In this document: piece after piece, positions 1 to 11,200 of the stretch | How positions within the stretch are numbered: the first letter of the stretch is position 1 | Layout: every line of letters begins with the position of its first letter | DNA from: Hymenoscyphus infarciens | Taxonomy: Eukaryota; Ascomycota; Leotiomycetes; Helotiales; Helotiaceae | Direction: 5' to 3' | Assembly (NCBI GenBank): GCA_001414345.1 | Contig: LLCB01000082.1 | Location: 124,001-188,000, forward strand | Length of the DNA: 64,000 bases | Program-made: the position numbers and the translations under genes | The notes under the pieces: generated by a model | The model's input: the letters and a program-made list of their open reading frames with translations, nothing else | Database searches by the model: none | What the model was told of the DNA's origin: nothing

Positions 1-1
1 G

Positions 2-3000
2 TTTCCAGGACAGCAGAATAGCTTTGGGGGGGGATTCGGTGGACAACAGCCTAGCTTCCAGCAGCCAATGCAGACAGGTTTCAACCAGAACCAGCAGACA
101 GGCTTACAACCAAATCCCACTGGATTCAGCATGTCCAATTCTTCGACATCGAGTTATACAGGTCCTAGACCTCCAATGCCCCCAATGCCAACCGGATTTG
201 GGTCAAATCAAGGCCCGTCTCCCGCACAAACTGGGATGGGTGGCATGGTAGCTCCATTGAATAGTCAGCCTACTGGTATGCCGGGACAATGGGGATTAGT
301 CAATGCTCCAGCTACTGGTTTGCCCAATATTGACTTGCTTCAGTCAAGAATGATGCCACAACAAGGACGTGAGCAAGGCTCGTTCAGCACAGCTGGTCTA
401 CAAGGCAATGCTGTAATTCCTTGGGCTGTCACTAAGGATGAAAAGCAAAGATATGATGCCATTTTCAAGGCTTGGGATGGTTTCAATAAAGGATTTATTG
501 GGGGTGATGTTGCTATCGAGGTTTTTGGCCAGAGTGGATTGGCGAAAGCTGATATGGAGCGAGTGTGGACATTGGCCGACCATGGAAACAAGGGAAGGCT
601 CAATATGGACGAATTTGCGGTTGCCATGCATTTGATTTATCGAAAACTAAATAACTACCCTCTACCAGCGCAACTCCCACCAGAGCTCGTCCCTCCATCC
701 ACTCGTAACTTCAACGACTCGATCGGTGCTGTAAAGAATTTGCTCCACCAAGAATCAGACTTTAGGAAGAATTCTGGGGCACGTCTATTGCCACAACAGA
801 CTGGAGTCAGCTATCTCAAAAACCACTCTTTCCGTGGTAATTCTAGTGGTTCAGGAGCAGGACGAAAAGATGCTACAGTATTCAAGAATAACGATGATGA
901 CGTTGGCTACAAGTCTAGTGCTCGTCGGAGATTGGGTGGCTCAGCTTCTCCACGTCCAGACTCGCCATCTTCCACAACATCGAGTGAAGATTTGTCACTA
1001 GAACAGATACGGAAAAAGATTCGTGAAAAGCAGGTTCTTCTTGACGCGATAGACTTCAAGGACGAGAATGCAGCTGATGAAGATGACGCTCTTGATCGCC
1101 GGGACCGTCGTGAAGCTGATGATTTATATCATCGTATTCGCCGAATCCAGGAGGACATCGATAATCATCCTGATTCTGCCCTACGAAGCGTTGACTCGGG
1201 TGCCGAACGCCGTGCTCTTAAACGCCAATTGCAAAATTTGACAGACAAGTTACCTGAGGTTGCATCTAATGTAAGACGAACAGAACGAAGTATTGCTGAC
1301 GCAAGATTGGAATTGTTCCGATTGAAAGATGCAAAAGCCCATCCTGGAAGCGCCTCAACAATTGTTGGAACTGGCCCTGGAGGTGCTGTTACGGAGTCTG
1401 ATAGACTGAAAGCAAGAGCCAAAGCGATGATGCAGCAGCGAACCGCCGCATTAACCGGGAAAAAGATTGAAACCAACGACGATTTTGCTGCACCACAGCG
1501 TTTGGACGACGAAAACTCGCGTATTAGAGATGAGAAAGAAAAGAACGAGCGCATGGTCAAAGAAGTTGAAGAAGGTGTTCGGGAATTCTCTCGTGGCTTG
1601 GAAGACAGTCTGGCGGAAGGTGGCGAGGATAATACCAGTGAGCACGAGAAACGAAGATGGGAGGATGGTTTGGGTGTTGAGGATGAGGTCAAGGATTTCA
1701 TTTTCGATTTACAGAGATCTAGCAGATCTACGAAGGTCCGAAAGGATGATCGTCGAAGCACTCGTGACGCTCCTCGTGCAGAGCCATCCCGATTTGATAG
1801 CCCAGTATCGTCGACTAGATTTGAAGAGCCTGCAGCAAAGCCCGCTCCAGCGCCAGCCGCTGGTGGTACTTACGGACAGCACAAGACAGCCGAGGACCGA
1901 GCTGCTTATATCAAGCAACAGGCTGAGCAGCGAATGGCTGAGCGTCTTGCGGCTCTTGGTATTAAAGCTCCCTCTAAACCAGGGGAATCCACGCAGCAAA
2001 GACTGGAACGGGAAAAGAACGAGAGAGCTGCCAAATTGCGCGAAGCCGAGGCCGAGGATAGTAAACGTGAAGCAGAAAGACAAGCCAGGCTCAACGAGGA
2101 GCAAGGCATTCCACCACCAGCGGCTGCCCCAGCTCCTCCAGCACCAAGATCCGCAAAGAAGCCTCCACCGCCACCAACAACTCGAAACAAGGCTAAAAGC
2201 GATGCGAGTGAGCGCCGAGCAGAAGAAGAAACTCGAGTGTTGACAGAGCAAAAGGCACAGATTATTGCTACGCAAGAACTTGAGTAAGTCCATTCCCCAA
2301 TGACCAAAAGTAAAATTGCTAACAGAAATAGGGACGATGCAAAACGTCAAGAGAAAGAGCTTGCAGCAGCTCGTGAAGCTTCCGAGGCACGTACTAGAGC
2401 TCTCGAAGAACAAGTGAAAGCACGAAAAATCAACAGAGAAGAAGAGAAGCGCAGAAAGAAGGCTGCAAATGCTGAAGCCAAAGAAAAGGAAGCTAGACTT
2501 GCTGCTCAACGTGCTGAGATTGAAGCTGCACAGATTCGGGAAAGAGACCTTCAACGTCAATTGGAAGCTCTTGATGATGAAGATTCCTCGTCTGATGAGG
2601 ATTACGAGGGAACACAGCAAGTTACTCCACAGGCTTCCACACCAACGCAAGGCAGTCAAGAACTTGAGCGCAAGGAAATCTCTCCACCACCACCTCCTCC
2701 AATGCCCGCCGCCGTCCCACCTGTCCCAGTTGCTGCAATAAACACACCTGTCGCTCCAACCAGCCCTCAAGCTGATGCCGAGACGAAAAATCCATTCTTG
2801 AAGAAACTCGCCCAAGCCGGAACCGATGGTGGCTCAACCCAATCAAACAACCCATTCCATCGTCTTCCTTCTCAAGAGATGCCCAAGCAACCAGATCCAA
2901 TCATTACCCAACCAACAGGCGCTAGATCTCGTGCTCGTCCCGAAGAAGACGACTGGTCTGTCGTCGGCTCCGACAAAGAAGATGATTCCTCAGATGATGA

Positions 3001-3391
3001 GGGTCCCGGAGCAGGTAACGCCCGTCACCTCGCCTCCATCCTCTTCGGTACCATGGCACCTCCTCGTCCTCTCTCGGCAGCTGGCACTGGCCCGGGCTCA
3101 ACACCAACCAGTCCAGCTCCGGCGCGAGATTCTTCTGTTGCTGCTCCTCCGCCGCCACCTCCTATGCCTCATGGTGGACCACCTGGGGCACCTCCTCCAC
3201 CACCACCACCCCCTCCAGGCATGAATGCACCTCCTCCACCTCCGGGTCCACCGCCGCCTCCTGGGAATGCGGGCCCGGCTGCTCCTAGACCTGCTGCGTT
3301 GCTTGGGGAGATTCAGATGGGGAGGCAGTTGAAGAAGACTGTTACTAAGGATAGTAGTCAGGCTGCTGTTGCCGGGCGGGTGCTTAATTAG
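2..3391 (+). CDS. PAN1: PAN1, actin cytoskeleton-regulatory complex protein (5' end outside window)
   Basis: Pan1 is the endocytic scaffold (Eps15/intersectin type) that works with End3 and Sla1 at cortical actin patches and activates Arp2/3. The frame is open from base 2, so the N-terminus, including the first EH repeat, lies upstream. Two exons, 2-2283 and 2332-3391, join in frame across a 48-nt intron (GTAAGT, branch GCTAAC, AAATAG), giving 1113 visible residues against roughly 1400 for the family. Seen in order: Gln/Gly/Pro-rich segments with repeated TG motifs; an EH domain at about residues 140-235 with an EF-hand loop ([13 protein letters not shown]); a long charged coiled-coil region (about 340-880); acidic stretches; polyproline runs; and a C-terminal WH2-like motif ([13 protein letters not shown]). 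The domain order is diagnostic. The copia element begins only about 520 bp past the stop codon. Confidence 0.93.
2284..2331 (+). other. PAN1 intron
   Basis: A 48-nt intron with donor GTAAGT, branch-like GCTAAC at 2318-2323 and acceptor TAG. Removing it fuses the two open frames in phase; without it the first frame stops three bases later. Confidence 0.9.
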
Positions 3392-3912
3392 GAGTGAGCG
3401 TGGGTGGTCTAGTTGGTTTTGGAGAAGGTTCTTTTTCTGTTGATGCATTAGGGATGGAGGAAGGGAGATTGTGTAATTATATTCATTCGTAGAGGAGATC
3501 GTGCTTGGTGGTGGTGAGATTGGTGAGTAGTTAGTAGGTAGTAAGCACATATTTGAGCGAGACTCGCGATGAAATTTGATTTTTTGATTTTCTGAATACA
3601 ATCTTTCTTTAGTTCTAGTGACCCGTGGTTTTGTAACCATTAAGCTTGGAGCAAACAAAGAGTAGGTAACTTCTCTACTTGCTTGTCTGGAATTGAACAC
3701 GCCCCTTGACTCTCCTTGCAGCTTCAAACTTTGGGAGTAAGAATTGGATGATATGTTACTTGATTTTTTGGGTTCCCATTCTCCGTTCTCTGTCTGTGGA
3801 ACAATTGCTCTTCCTCAGTCACCTGTAAATTAGCTAGGTACTTGACTCTTTGGTGGGTTGACCTACAAACACTAGTAACACGACTCGCTTAAGGAAGGAA
3901 TGAACTACGCAC
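3392..3912. other. Intergenic region, PAN1 3' side
   Basis: This is normal-composition sequence between the PAN1 stop and the retrotransposon edge. It probably holds the PAN1 3' UTR and polyadenylation region. No gene or repeat is seen. Confidence 0.6.
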
Positions 3913-4042
3913 TGTTGAAAAGATAGTATGAGGTTCAATATAATTGTATTACTTACGCAATTCCAGAGGGGAATTACTCTCTACTTATATACAAGAGGGT
4001 TTAAGAAGACCCATATTACGTAATAGGTATAGATGTTTAATA
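3913..4042 (-). repeat. Copia LTR, downstream (3') copy
   Basis: This 130-bp LTR pairs with 13352-13481 and is less altered at its left end (TGTTGA kept). It is the 3' LTR because the coding strand is minus. Confidence 0.88.
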
Positions 4043-4174
4043 CTCCTACTCGATCTAAACACTCCTAGATTACAATACTAATATACTTTAATACTAATAT
4101 ACTTTAATAAACCTTTAGCTAAAAACCTTTAAAAGATAAAAAGCTAAAGAAGAATATATAAGTAAGAAGACTGA

Positions 4175-5110
4175 TTAGAGTCTTTTAAGAAGTTAATTTA
4201 AAGTATTAACTTCGTTTTCTCCTTTTATATCTATAGTATATACTAAGACGCCTTCTATAGTTAAGTTACCTAGTATAGTATCTCCTTCTATACTTATATT
4301 ATTTATATAGTTATAGTTATCTAGAATATAATAGAAATCTGTTAGCTAGTCTAGTCGATTCTTAACGTACTCTCTTAAATATACGAGAAGTTGCTTATAC
4401 TTTACGTTCTTATCTCGTCCTTTAGACGTGTTAGTACTAGGCTTAACTTTAACTTTAATTGATTGATTAATGCTAAGTAGATACTTAGTACTATTAGTTT
4501 TAATATACCTTTATATACTAGTAAAACGTTTAATTAAGAGTCCTTTATACTTAGCGTATACGATGTTAGTAGGCCTTATTAGTAAGGGTTAGAGTAGTAT
4601 CTAAAAGGCTTCTTCAGAGGGTATAGCAGATGCCTAGTATAGTAGAGGTAGTAGAGTATTAGAACGACGGCGTTTTAAAGATAGCTTAATTTTAAGACTT
4701 TATATAGTAGATGGTAATGTATCTTCTATAGGTTCTACTACTTCTATTACTCTTATAGGTTCTACTACTCTCATAGGTTCTACTACTCCTATAGGTTCTA
4801 CTACTTCTATAGATTCTACTACTTCTATAGCTTCTACTACTCTCACAGATTCTACTACTTCTACAGCTTCTATAAGTTCTACATTCTTAGCTTCGATATT
4901 GTCTAAATTAGTACTCTCATACCTAGGGTAGTTATTAAAAGCCTATTTACTCTTAGAGTTATCTTAAGCTAGGTCTACTAGAATAGGTTTTCTTCCTTTT
5001 AAGAGCTTTTAAAGATAGAGATTAATAACTTTATTTATTAGTATTCTAATAGAGAGAGTGTAGTTATAAGAGTTAATTCGAATACTAAGAGTAACCTATT
5101 TAAAACTAGT
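4175..5110 (-). pseudogene. Extra RIP-mutated ORF downstream of copia RNase H, with hexapeptide repeats
   Basis: Reading the minus strand from about 5110 down to 4175, one frame stays readable for about 310 codons and is broken only by a few TAA/TAG codons, as expected from RIP of CAA, CAG or TGG. It encodes a Lys/Asn-rich segment (including KLLKGRKPILVDLA), then about eight imperfect repeats of a six-residue unit of the form E-(P/S/A)-(I/V)-x-V-V, then a charged C-terminal part. It lies between RNase H and the 3' LTR, where copia elements normally have no coding sequence. I do not recognise the family. Plant Sireviruses carry an additional ORF in this position, but that parallel is inference from position only. 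It may instead be a captured host fragment. Confidence 0.55.
4727..4882. repeat. 18-bp imperfect tandem repeat
   Basis: About eight to nine copies of a unit close to ATAGGTTCTACTACTTCT on the plus strand. The 18-bp period preserves the reading frame and encodes the E-x-(I/V)-x-V-V repeat on the minus strand. Variation between units is largely transitions. Confidence 0.8.
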
Positions 5111-6656
5111 AGCTTTAAGGTAACTAGGACTCTAAGGCTACTATTCAAGGTAGTCCTAGTTACTGGCGAGGTCTTAAATAAAGTGACTTAAGATAGCTAG
5201 ATATCTCTTAACTAGGCTAGTGTTACCTCCTCTACTAATCTAAATATTAAGGTTTCTTATACTTCTATTCTTTTATAGATAGTTAATAAATTTTCTTTAT
5301 ATACTAAGTAGACTTATAAAAGAGATAATATTAATGTTTTAATACTCGACTTTAGTATTAGTATCTAAAATAAGAAGTCGCGAACCTATAGAGAGTTTTC
5401 GTTTAATAACTATAACCTAGGTATACTATAGTATAGTAAGGTATTATAACTAGTTTATTTTAATCTAGGTTTCTATCTAAGTAACTATAAGTGTAATAAT
5501 TATATCTTAAGACTTGATTTAGTCTAGGCTGAAGATATATAAGAAGTATTTAAATAAAAGGTAGTACTTATTTATATCGTCTTACTAGTTTACCTTTTCC
5601 TACTTTATATAATAGGTAATAGAGTATTATATAATCTAGTAGAGTAAGTATACTCTATTATAGGTATTATTAATTTTAGATAAGTAATACTAGATATTAT
5701 AACTAGTAGAGTTAGTCTTTAGACTTCTAGGTAATAGAAGTTTTAGATATTAAGTATTAATATCTATAAAGTTAAAAAAGAGTTCTTTTAAGAGAGTAAT
5801 AGCTTTTAACTTCTTAAGAGTTATATCTAGAGCGATTCTAGTATTCGATATTTTTTAAGTAGAGTAAGTGTCTAAAGAGATAATTTATAGATAATAGAGA
5901 GAGTTAATTATAAGATATTTTAAGTATTAGGTATATATAGGTAGTTAGTATAGTAGCTAGAGCGCTAGGTAGCTAACTACGTAATATAAATTATTAGTTT
6001 TAATAATATAATCTCTTCTTATAATTTATACTATATAGTTATATAACTTTTAAAAACTATAATAAAAAACGTTTTTTAAGTACTAGGTCTATTCTTTAGT
6101 ATCTAAAGGTATAATAGTATAAATATAAAGAGTATATTATATAACCTTTCTTTATTTTCTTTAAAATGTTAGATATAGCTCTATAGTATTTTAAGTAAGT
6201 ACGAGGTAATAGTAGTACTCTACTAAGCTTTTAGACACCTCTCTTCTTAATATCTATTAAGAATTAGAACTTTTTAAAAGTATTCCTAGAAAGGGGTTTT
6301 ATAAGTCTATCTATTACTTACTCTTTTATACTAATAAATATAAGGTTTATATATTCTTTAGCTTATACTTCTCTAACCTTAGTGTTTTAGATAGCGATAT
6401 ATTTAGTATAGTTATAATAGATAAGGTTTTTTACAAGTGTTATAGCCTCTTAATTATTATAGAGAATTACTATAGTAACCCTTAGTTCAGTCTCTAAGAT
6501 AAGCTAATCTAGAAGACGTTATAGCTAAATAGCTTCGTTTATAGTATTTATCTCTCTTTTAAGTTCTACTTTATATAAGAATAGTAAGACTATAGTCTAT
6601 CTTTTAGATAACTATAAAATAGCGCTGCTACTAATATTAAAGAGGTATTTAGAAGT

Positions 6657-6830
6657 TGTAGCATAAGGGACAGATCACAGATCAGGAGCTTATGGCTGGG
6701 CCCGATGAAATACGTGAAAGTAATCTCTTATGTGGTGTGGTAATAAACGTCTAAAGAGAGAAGAGGAGAGTGCGAAGCACTCGGAATATATACAGGTCCA
6801 CTAGTGTGGTCACGTGTCCTTCCCGCAACA
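6657..6830 (-). repeat. TRIM-like element LTR (left copy)
   Basis: A 174-bp direct repeat that I read as identical to 8081-8254. It contains the GGCCCGATGAAATACGTG segment and ends CCCGCAACA. Confidence 0.92.
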
Positions 6831-6917
6831 TGCCCGTCCAAAAGAAAGGTCGGCTCCGAAGACCTAAAAAGGCAAAAGAAAGAAAAGAAAGAAACAAACA
6901 AGGCTATAACTCGTCTT

Positions 6918-7092
6918 CCAGTCCTTAAGTAAGCTTCCTCCAAGTTATGGCTGGCTTTAGAGGTCGCACACCCTAGCTAGCGTCCATATAGCCACGTCCC
7001 GTTAAGCTGTAATATCACCCGACTTCCAGCTACAAGTAAGTTCCCCCCAAGTTATGGCTGGCTTTAGGGGTCGCACACCCTAGCCAGCGTTG
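6918..7092. repeat. Internal duplicated segment of the TRIM-like element
   Basis: A block of about 43 bp (CAAGTTATGGCTGGCTTTAG through the AGC-GCGT end) occurs at about 6942-6985 and again at about 7049-7091 with two transitions. Its role is unknown. Confidence 0.75.
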
Positions 7093-7392
7093 TATACAAC
7101 AGTGTTCCTTCCCTTCCTCTCCTTCAAGATGCTTAAGAGCGCTTCAAACCGTGCGTAACACCGGTGTGTGTTCCTGGCCCGTACTACGTCTTAGAGGGGT
7201 GTATCGATGTAAGAAGCAAGAATTCGGTAAGATATAGATGTACGGTCGGCAGACGTGCGAAATCATCGGGACAGCCGTTGCTATAGCAACGTGAGGAATG
7301 CTGACGAGAGAGGAGAGGAGAGGAGATAAAACCGAGTCTCGGAGGTCGACATCGGGGCGGAGGCGTAAGGATCGAGGACTCGGGACTTAAGA

Positions 7393-7803
7393 GATCGAAG
7401 AGGGGTTACTCGAAAGATCGAAGAGGGTTTACTCGAAAGATCGAAGAGTGTGTGTGAGTTGAGAGTGTGTGTGTGTTGAGAGATCGAAGAGGGTGTACTC
7501 GAACGATCGAAGAGGGGTTACTCGAGAGATCGAAGAGGGTTTACTCGAAAGATCGAAGAGTGTGTGTGAGTTGAGAGTGTGTGTGTGTTGAGAGATCGAA
7601 GAGGGGTTACTCGAACGATCGAAGAGGGGTCACTCGAGAGATCGAAGAAGAGGGTTTACTCGAAAGATCGAAGAGTGTGTGTGAGTTGAGAGTGTGTGTG
7701 GGTTGAGAGATCGAAGAGGGTGTACTCGAGAGATTGAAGAGTGTATGTGTGTTGAGAGATCGAAGAGGGGTTACTCGAAAGATCGAAGAGGGTGTATGTG
7801 CGG
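7393..7803. repeat. 23-bp tandem satellite with higher-order structure
   Basis: About fifteen units start GATCGAAGAG. Most are 23 bp and end with an ACTCGA core, while every few units a 43-bp GTGT-rich variant appears, giving a higher-order period of about 110-135 bp. It is non-coding and the core (TCGAA/TTCGA) is partly palindromic. Confidence 0.85.
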
Positions 7804-8080
7804 AGCGGAAAGGGCGTGAGAGGGGTGTCCTTCGTCTTTCTTACTGACCCACCGGAGAGCTAGGAGACGGTTGTACTTGTTGCTGGACGGCGTACGTACT
7901 GATGGCTAGATTCCGATCGAGTATTCGAATTGTAAGATTAGGAAGCGGACGAGAGAGGGAGAGAGGGAGAGGACGAGAGAGGGAGAGGACGAGAGAGGGA
8001 GGACGATGTGGTTGGCGGAAGCGGTTTTGGTGAGCGGGGTCGATTTAGAGGGGTTGCTGGATTTTAGAGCATTGCTACCA

Positions 8081-8254
8081 TGTAGCATAAGGGACAGATC
8101 ACAGATCAGGAGCTTATGGCTGGGCCCGATGAAATACGTGAAAGTAATCTCTTATGTGGTGTGGTAATAAACGTCTAAAGAGAGAAGAGGAGAGTGCGAA
8201 GCACTCGGAATATATACAGGTCCACTAGTGTGGTCACGTGTCCTTCCCGCAACA
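8081..8254 (-). repeat. TRIM-like element LTR (right copy, 5' if minus)
   Basis: Same 174 bp as 6657-6830, followed directly by the target duplicate GAAGT. The adjacent inner bases 8060-8080 form the putative primer-binding site on the minus strand. Confidence 0.92.
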
Positions 8255-11200
8255 GAAGTAGATTATCTAGTTTTATAATATCTAGCCTAGTTAGTATTTA
8301 AATAGCTTATAAGTCTCTTAAGCTTACTTTAAAACACTAAGTCATAGTTTATAGTACTCTTAAAATAATATATGATTTATTTTACTATTATTTAATATTT
8401 ATTAGTTAAATTAGATAAGAATCTACTTATAATAGATATAGAGTAGGTAATATCTAGTCAAGTACTAAGTATAGTATATATAAGAGAACTAATAGCTGAT
8501 TAGTATTATTATTTAAAAGGTTTAGAGCTTTTATAGTCTTTAGAAGTAGCTATAAAGTGATTATTAGCTTCTATTAGTATATAATATATCTTTGTATTAA
8601 GTATGTTAAAATCTCGTAGTATTTTCTTAATATAGGCTTATTATTCTAAGTAAAGTATTTAGCGTTCTTTATCTTAAGTTATTATTATACCTAAATAGTA
8701 GGCTACTAGACTAAGATCTAATATTTTAAAGTAAGTGTTTAGTACCTTTTTTACTTTATTAATTTCCTATATTAATCCTCTAGTAATAAGAAGGTTATTA
8801 ATATAGGCTATAATAATAATGTCTTTATAGTAGAAGATACTAGTGTCTATATTAAGAGGTTTAAAACCTAAGGTTTTTAGGAAACTATAGAAAGTGTTAT
8901 ACTAGACTTTAGATGTCTACTTTAAACTATAAAGTGCCTTTTTAAGTTTATAGACTTTAGTACTATCTCCTCTATTATTAGGAAACTCTATATAAACTTC
9001 TTTTTTAATATCTCTATATAAGAATATAGTTTTTATATCTATTTACTTAATCTCTTAGTTTAAAGTAGTAGTAATTGTAAATATAAGTTTATAGTTTATA
9101 AGCTTTATAATAGTAGTAAAAGTTTTATTAAAGTTAATACCTTCTTCTTATTTAAAGCTATAAACTATCTAGTAAGTCTTATATTAAATAATCTAGCCTT
9201 TATCGCCTATCTTAAGTTTATAGACTTATCTACTTATAAGAACTCTTTAGTTTATAGGTCTTTTAACCTTCTCTTAGGTGCTGTTTTCCTTAATAGAATC
9301 AATCTTCTCATTTTTAGCTTCTATCTACTTTTAAGCTTTAGTATATATATAGACCTGTTTATAGGTTTAGAGCTTAAAAACGTTATTTTATATCTAGACT
9401 AGTAGTGCTACTATAAAGTAGGTTTCGTTGATTAGTTAATAGATAAGAGTGAATAGTAGTAGGTTAGATAAGAGTACTAGTTAAAGGCTATAGTTGTCTA
9501 TATAGTCTACTATGTCGTCTAGTAAGGTTTTTAGACTACTAAGATTAGAGCTATTATCGTCTATAGAGGGTTATAACTTCTAATATGCTTATAATCTTAA
9601 TACTCTTATAATAGTAGGTATAGCTAGATTATAGTATATAACGATTATTAGCTTTAGTAGTAATAGTAGAGTAGGTAGAGGTATTACTTCTTTATTTCAA
9701 CGAAGTACTAGAATGTCGTTTTCTAAATTATTAGATAGCTTTATAAATCTAGAGCCTTTAAGCTTAGATAAAGATAGTAAGTAGCTTAGTCTTAGGTATA
9801 CTTATAGTTTCTTTATTTAACCTCTTTCTCTTAGAAGTATAGGTCTTTAATCTTTTATTTTTTGCTAGCGTGTTCTACTAGTAGTCTATAACTTATGTTT
9901 ATAAGACTTCTTAATTAGCTTTATAACTACTTTAGTAGTATTCGCGGTAGCTCTCTTAATTTTAAATATAGAGTTAGCTTTAGAGTTAACTATCTTACTT
10001 TATTATTAATTAAAGTCTATTTTATTAAGTTATTAGTCTAGAGTAATCTTAGAGGTAGAGACTTTAGATACTAGTTCTTTCTCTTATAAGTTGACTTATA
10101 TTTTGTTAATATAAATATTATTAGCTTAAACGATTTTCTTATTAGTAGTCTAGATCTACTTAATATAATCTCTCTTATAATCTATTAAGTGTTTAGAAAA
10201 GGTTTAAGTCTTTTTAAGCTTACTCTTTTTAAGCTTATTTTTAAGAACTATATACTATAACTCTATAATTCTTAAATAATTAATATAAGAGTATAAGCTA
10301 GTAATAGCCTTGAAAGAGGAAATTTTAGTAGCTATATAAATATATCTTTAGTAAAAATAGATAAAGGTTTATAATAATTTAAACTAAAGATAGTTAGTAT
10401 AAAAGTTAAAGTAGTACTTTCTTATTATTTCTACTATCTATTATAAGGTTTAGCTTAGGCGTTTAATAACTCTATTTATCTTAGGATTATTTAGAATTAT
10501 AGTTTTAAGTATAATACCTTCTTCTTTAAGATATTTACTAAGAGTAGTACTAATATATTCACCTCTATTATTACTATAAATATAATAGATCTGTTGTTTA
10601 GAGCGCTTATAAGTAGCTTTATATTTCTTAAAATAGGCTGATATATTGCTTTTATATTTTATATTATAGACTTCTATATCTTTTATTTTATTATAGTAAA
10701 AGTATACTTAGTATTAAAAACTAAATAGTCTAGGTTTTAGAGGTTCTATAATATCTATATATACTAATTCTATAGAGTAACGTCTAGGCTCTATATAGCT
10801 TAAATGAGGAACTAATTTTATACGCTCTTCTATATAGATAGTATAGATATAGTCTTCTATATATGTCTTTTTATCTATACTATAAGATCTTTTATAAAGT
10901 ACCTTGATTACTTTATTGCTTATATATTCTAAGCGAGTATACTAAGTTATATTTGCTAGCTTATTAGTATAGGCGATCTAGGCTTTAGTTAATATTTTAA
11001 AGTATAGACGAGAGTATAGTAGAAGCTTATATTAGCTTAGAAGTATTAGAAGTTCTTTATATCTTATAAGCTAAATTATAGTACTAAGAAGAGTTTCTAG
11101 TATTAATATCTAGAGGTTACCTTTAATAGTAAGTTTATAGATATATAGAGTCTTAGTATTTAGTAGAGTCTAAATATGCTTATATGTTTTCTATAAGTTT

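Larger units (their letters stand above)
6657..8254 (-). mobile_element. Young TRIM-like nonautonomous LTR element nested in the copia
   Basis: LTRs of 174 bp at 6657-6830 and 8081-8254 appear identical, run TGTAGC...GCAACA and are flanked by a perfect 5-bp target duplication, GAAGT (6652-6656 and 8255-8259). The element is 1598 bp with no coding frame; the interior holds only simple and satellite-like repeats. Immediately inside the right LTR the minus strand reads TGGTAGCAATGCT, the form expected of a primer-binding site matching a tRNA 3' CCA end, so orientation is probably minus. GC content is normal and there is no RIP, in sharp contrast to the host copia. It is therefore a recent or RIP-escaping insertion that must be moved by an autonomous partner elsewhere. 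Confidence 0.92.

Noticed and set aside
1165..2815. Long minus-strand frames opposite PAN1 (1165-1761 and 1709-2815)
   Set aside because: They mirror the biased codon use of the PAN1 coiled-coil and proline regions, contain Ser/Leu-rich low-complexity products and lack any domain; PAN1 is the supported reading.
7393..7803. CRISPR-like appearance of regularly spaced GATCGAAGAG units
   Set aside because: The units are contiguous satellite monomers without unique spacers, and the host is a eukaryote.
6728..8088. Short minus-strand frames inside the nested LTR element
   Set aside because: They are under 75 codons and overlap the LTR or GA-rich repeats; TRIM-type elements are non-coding.
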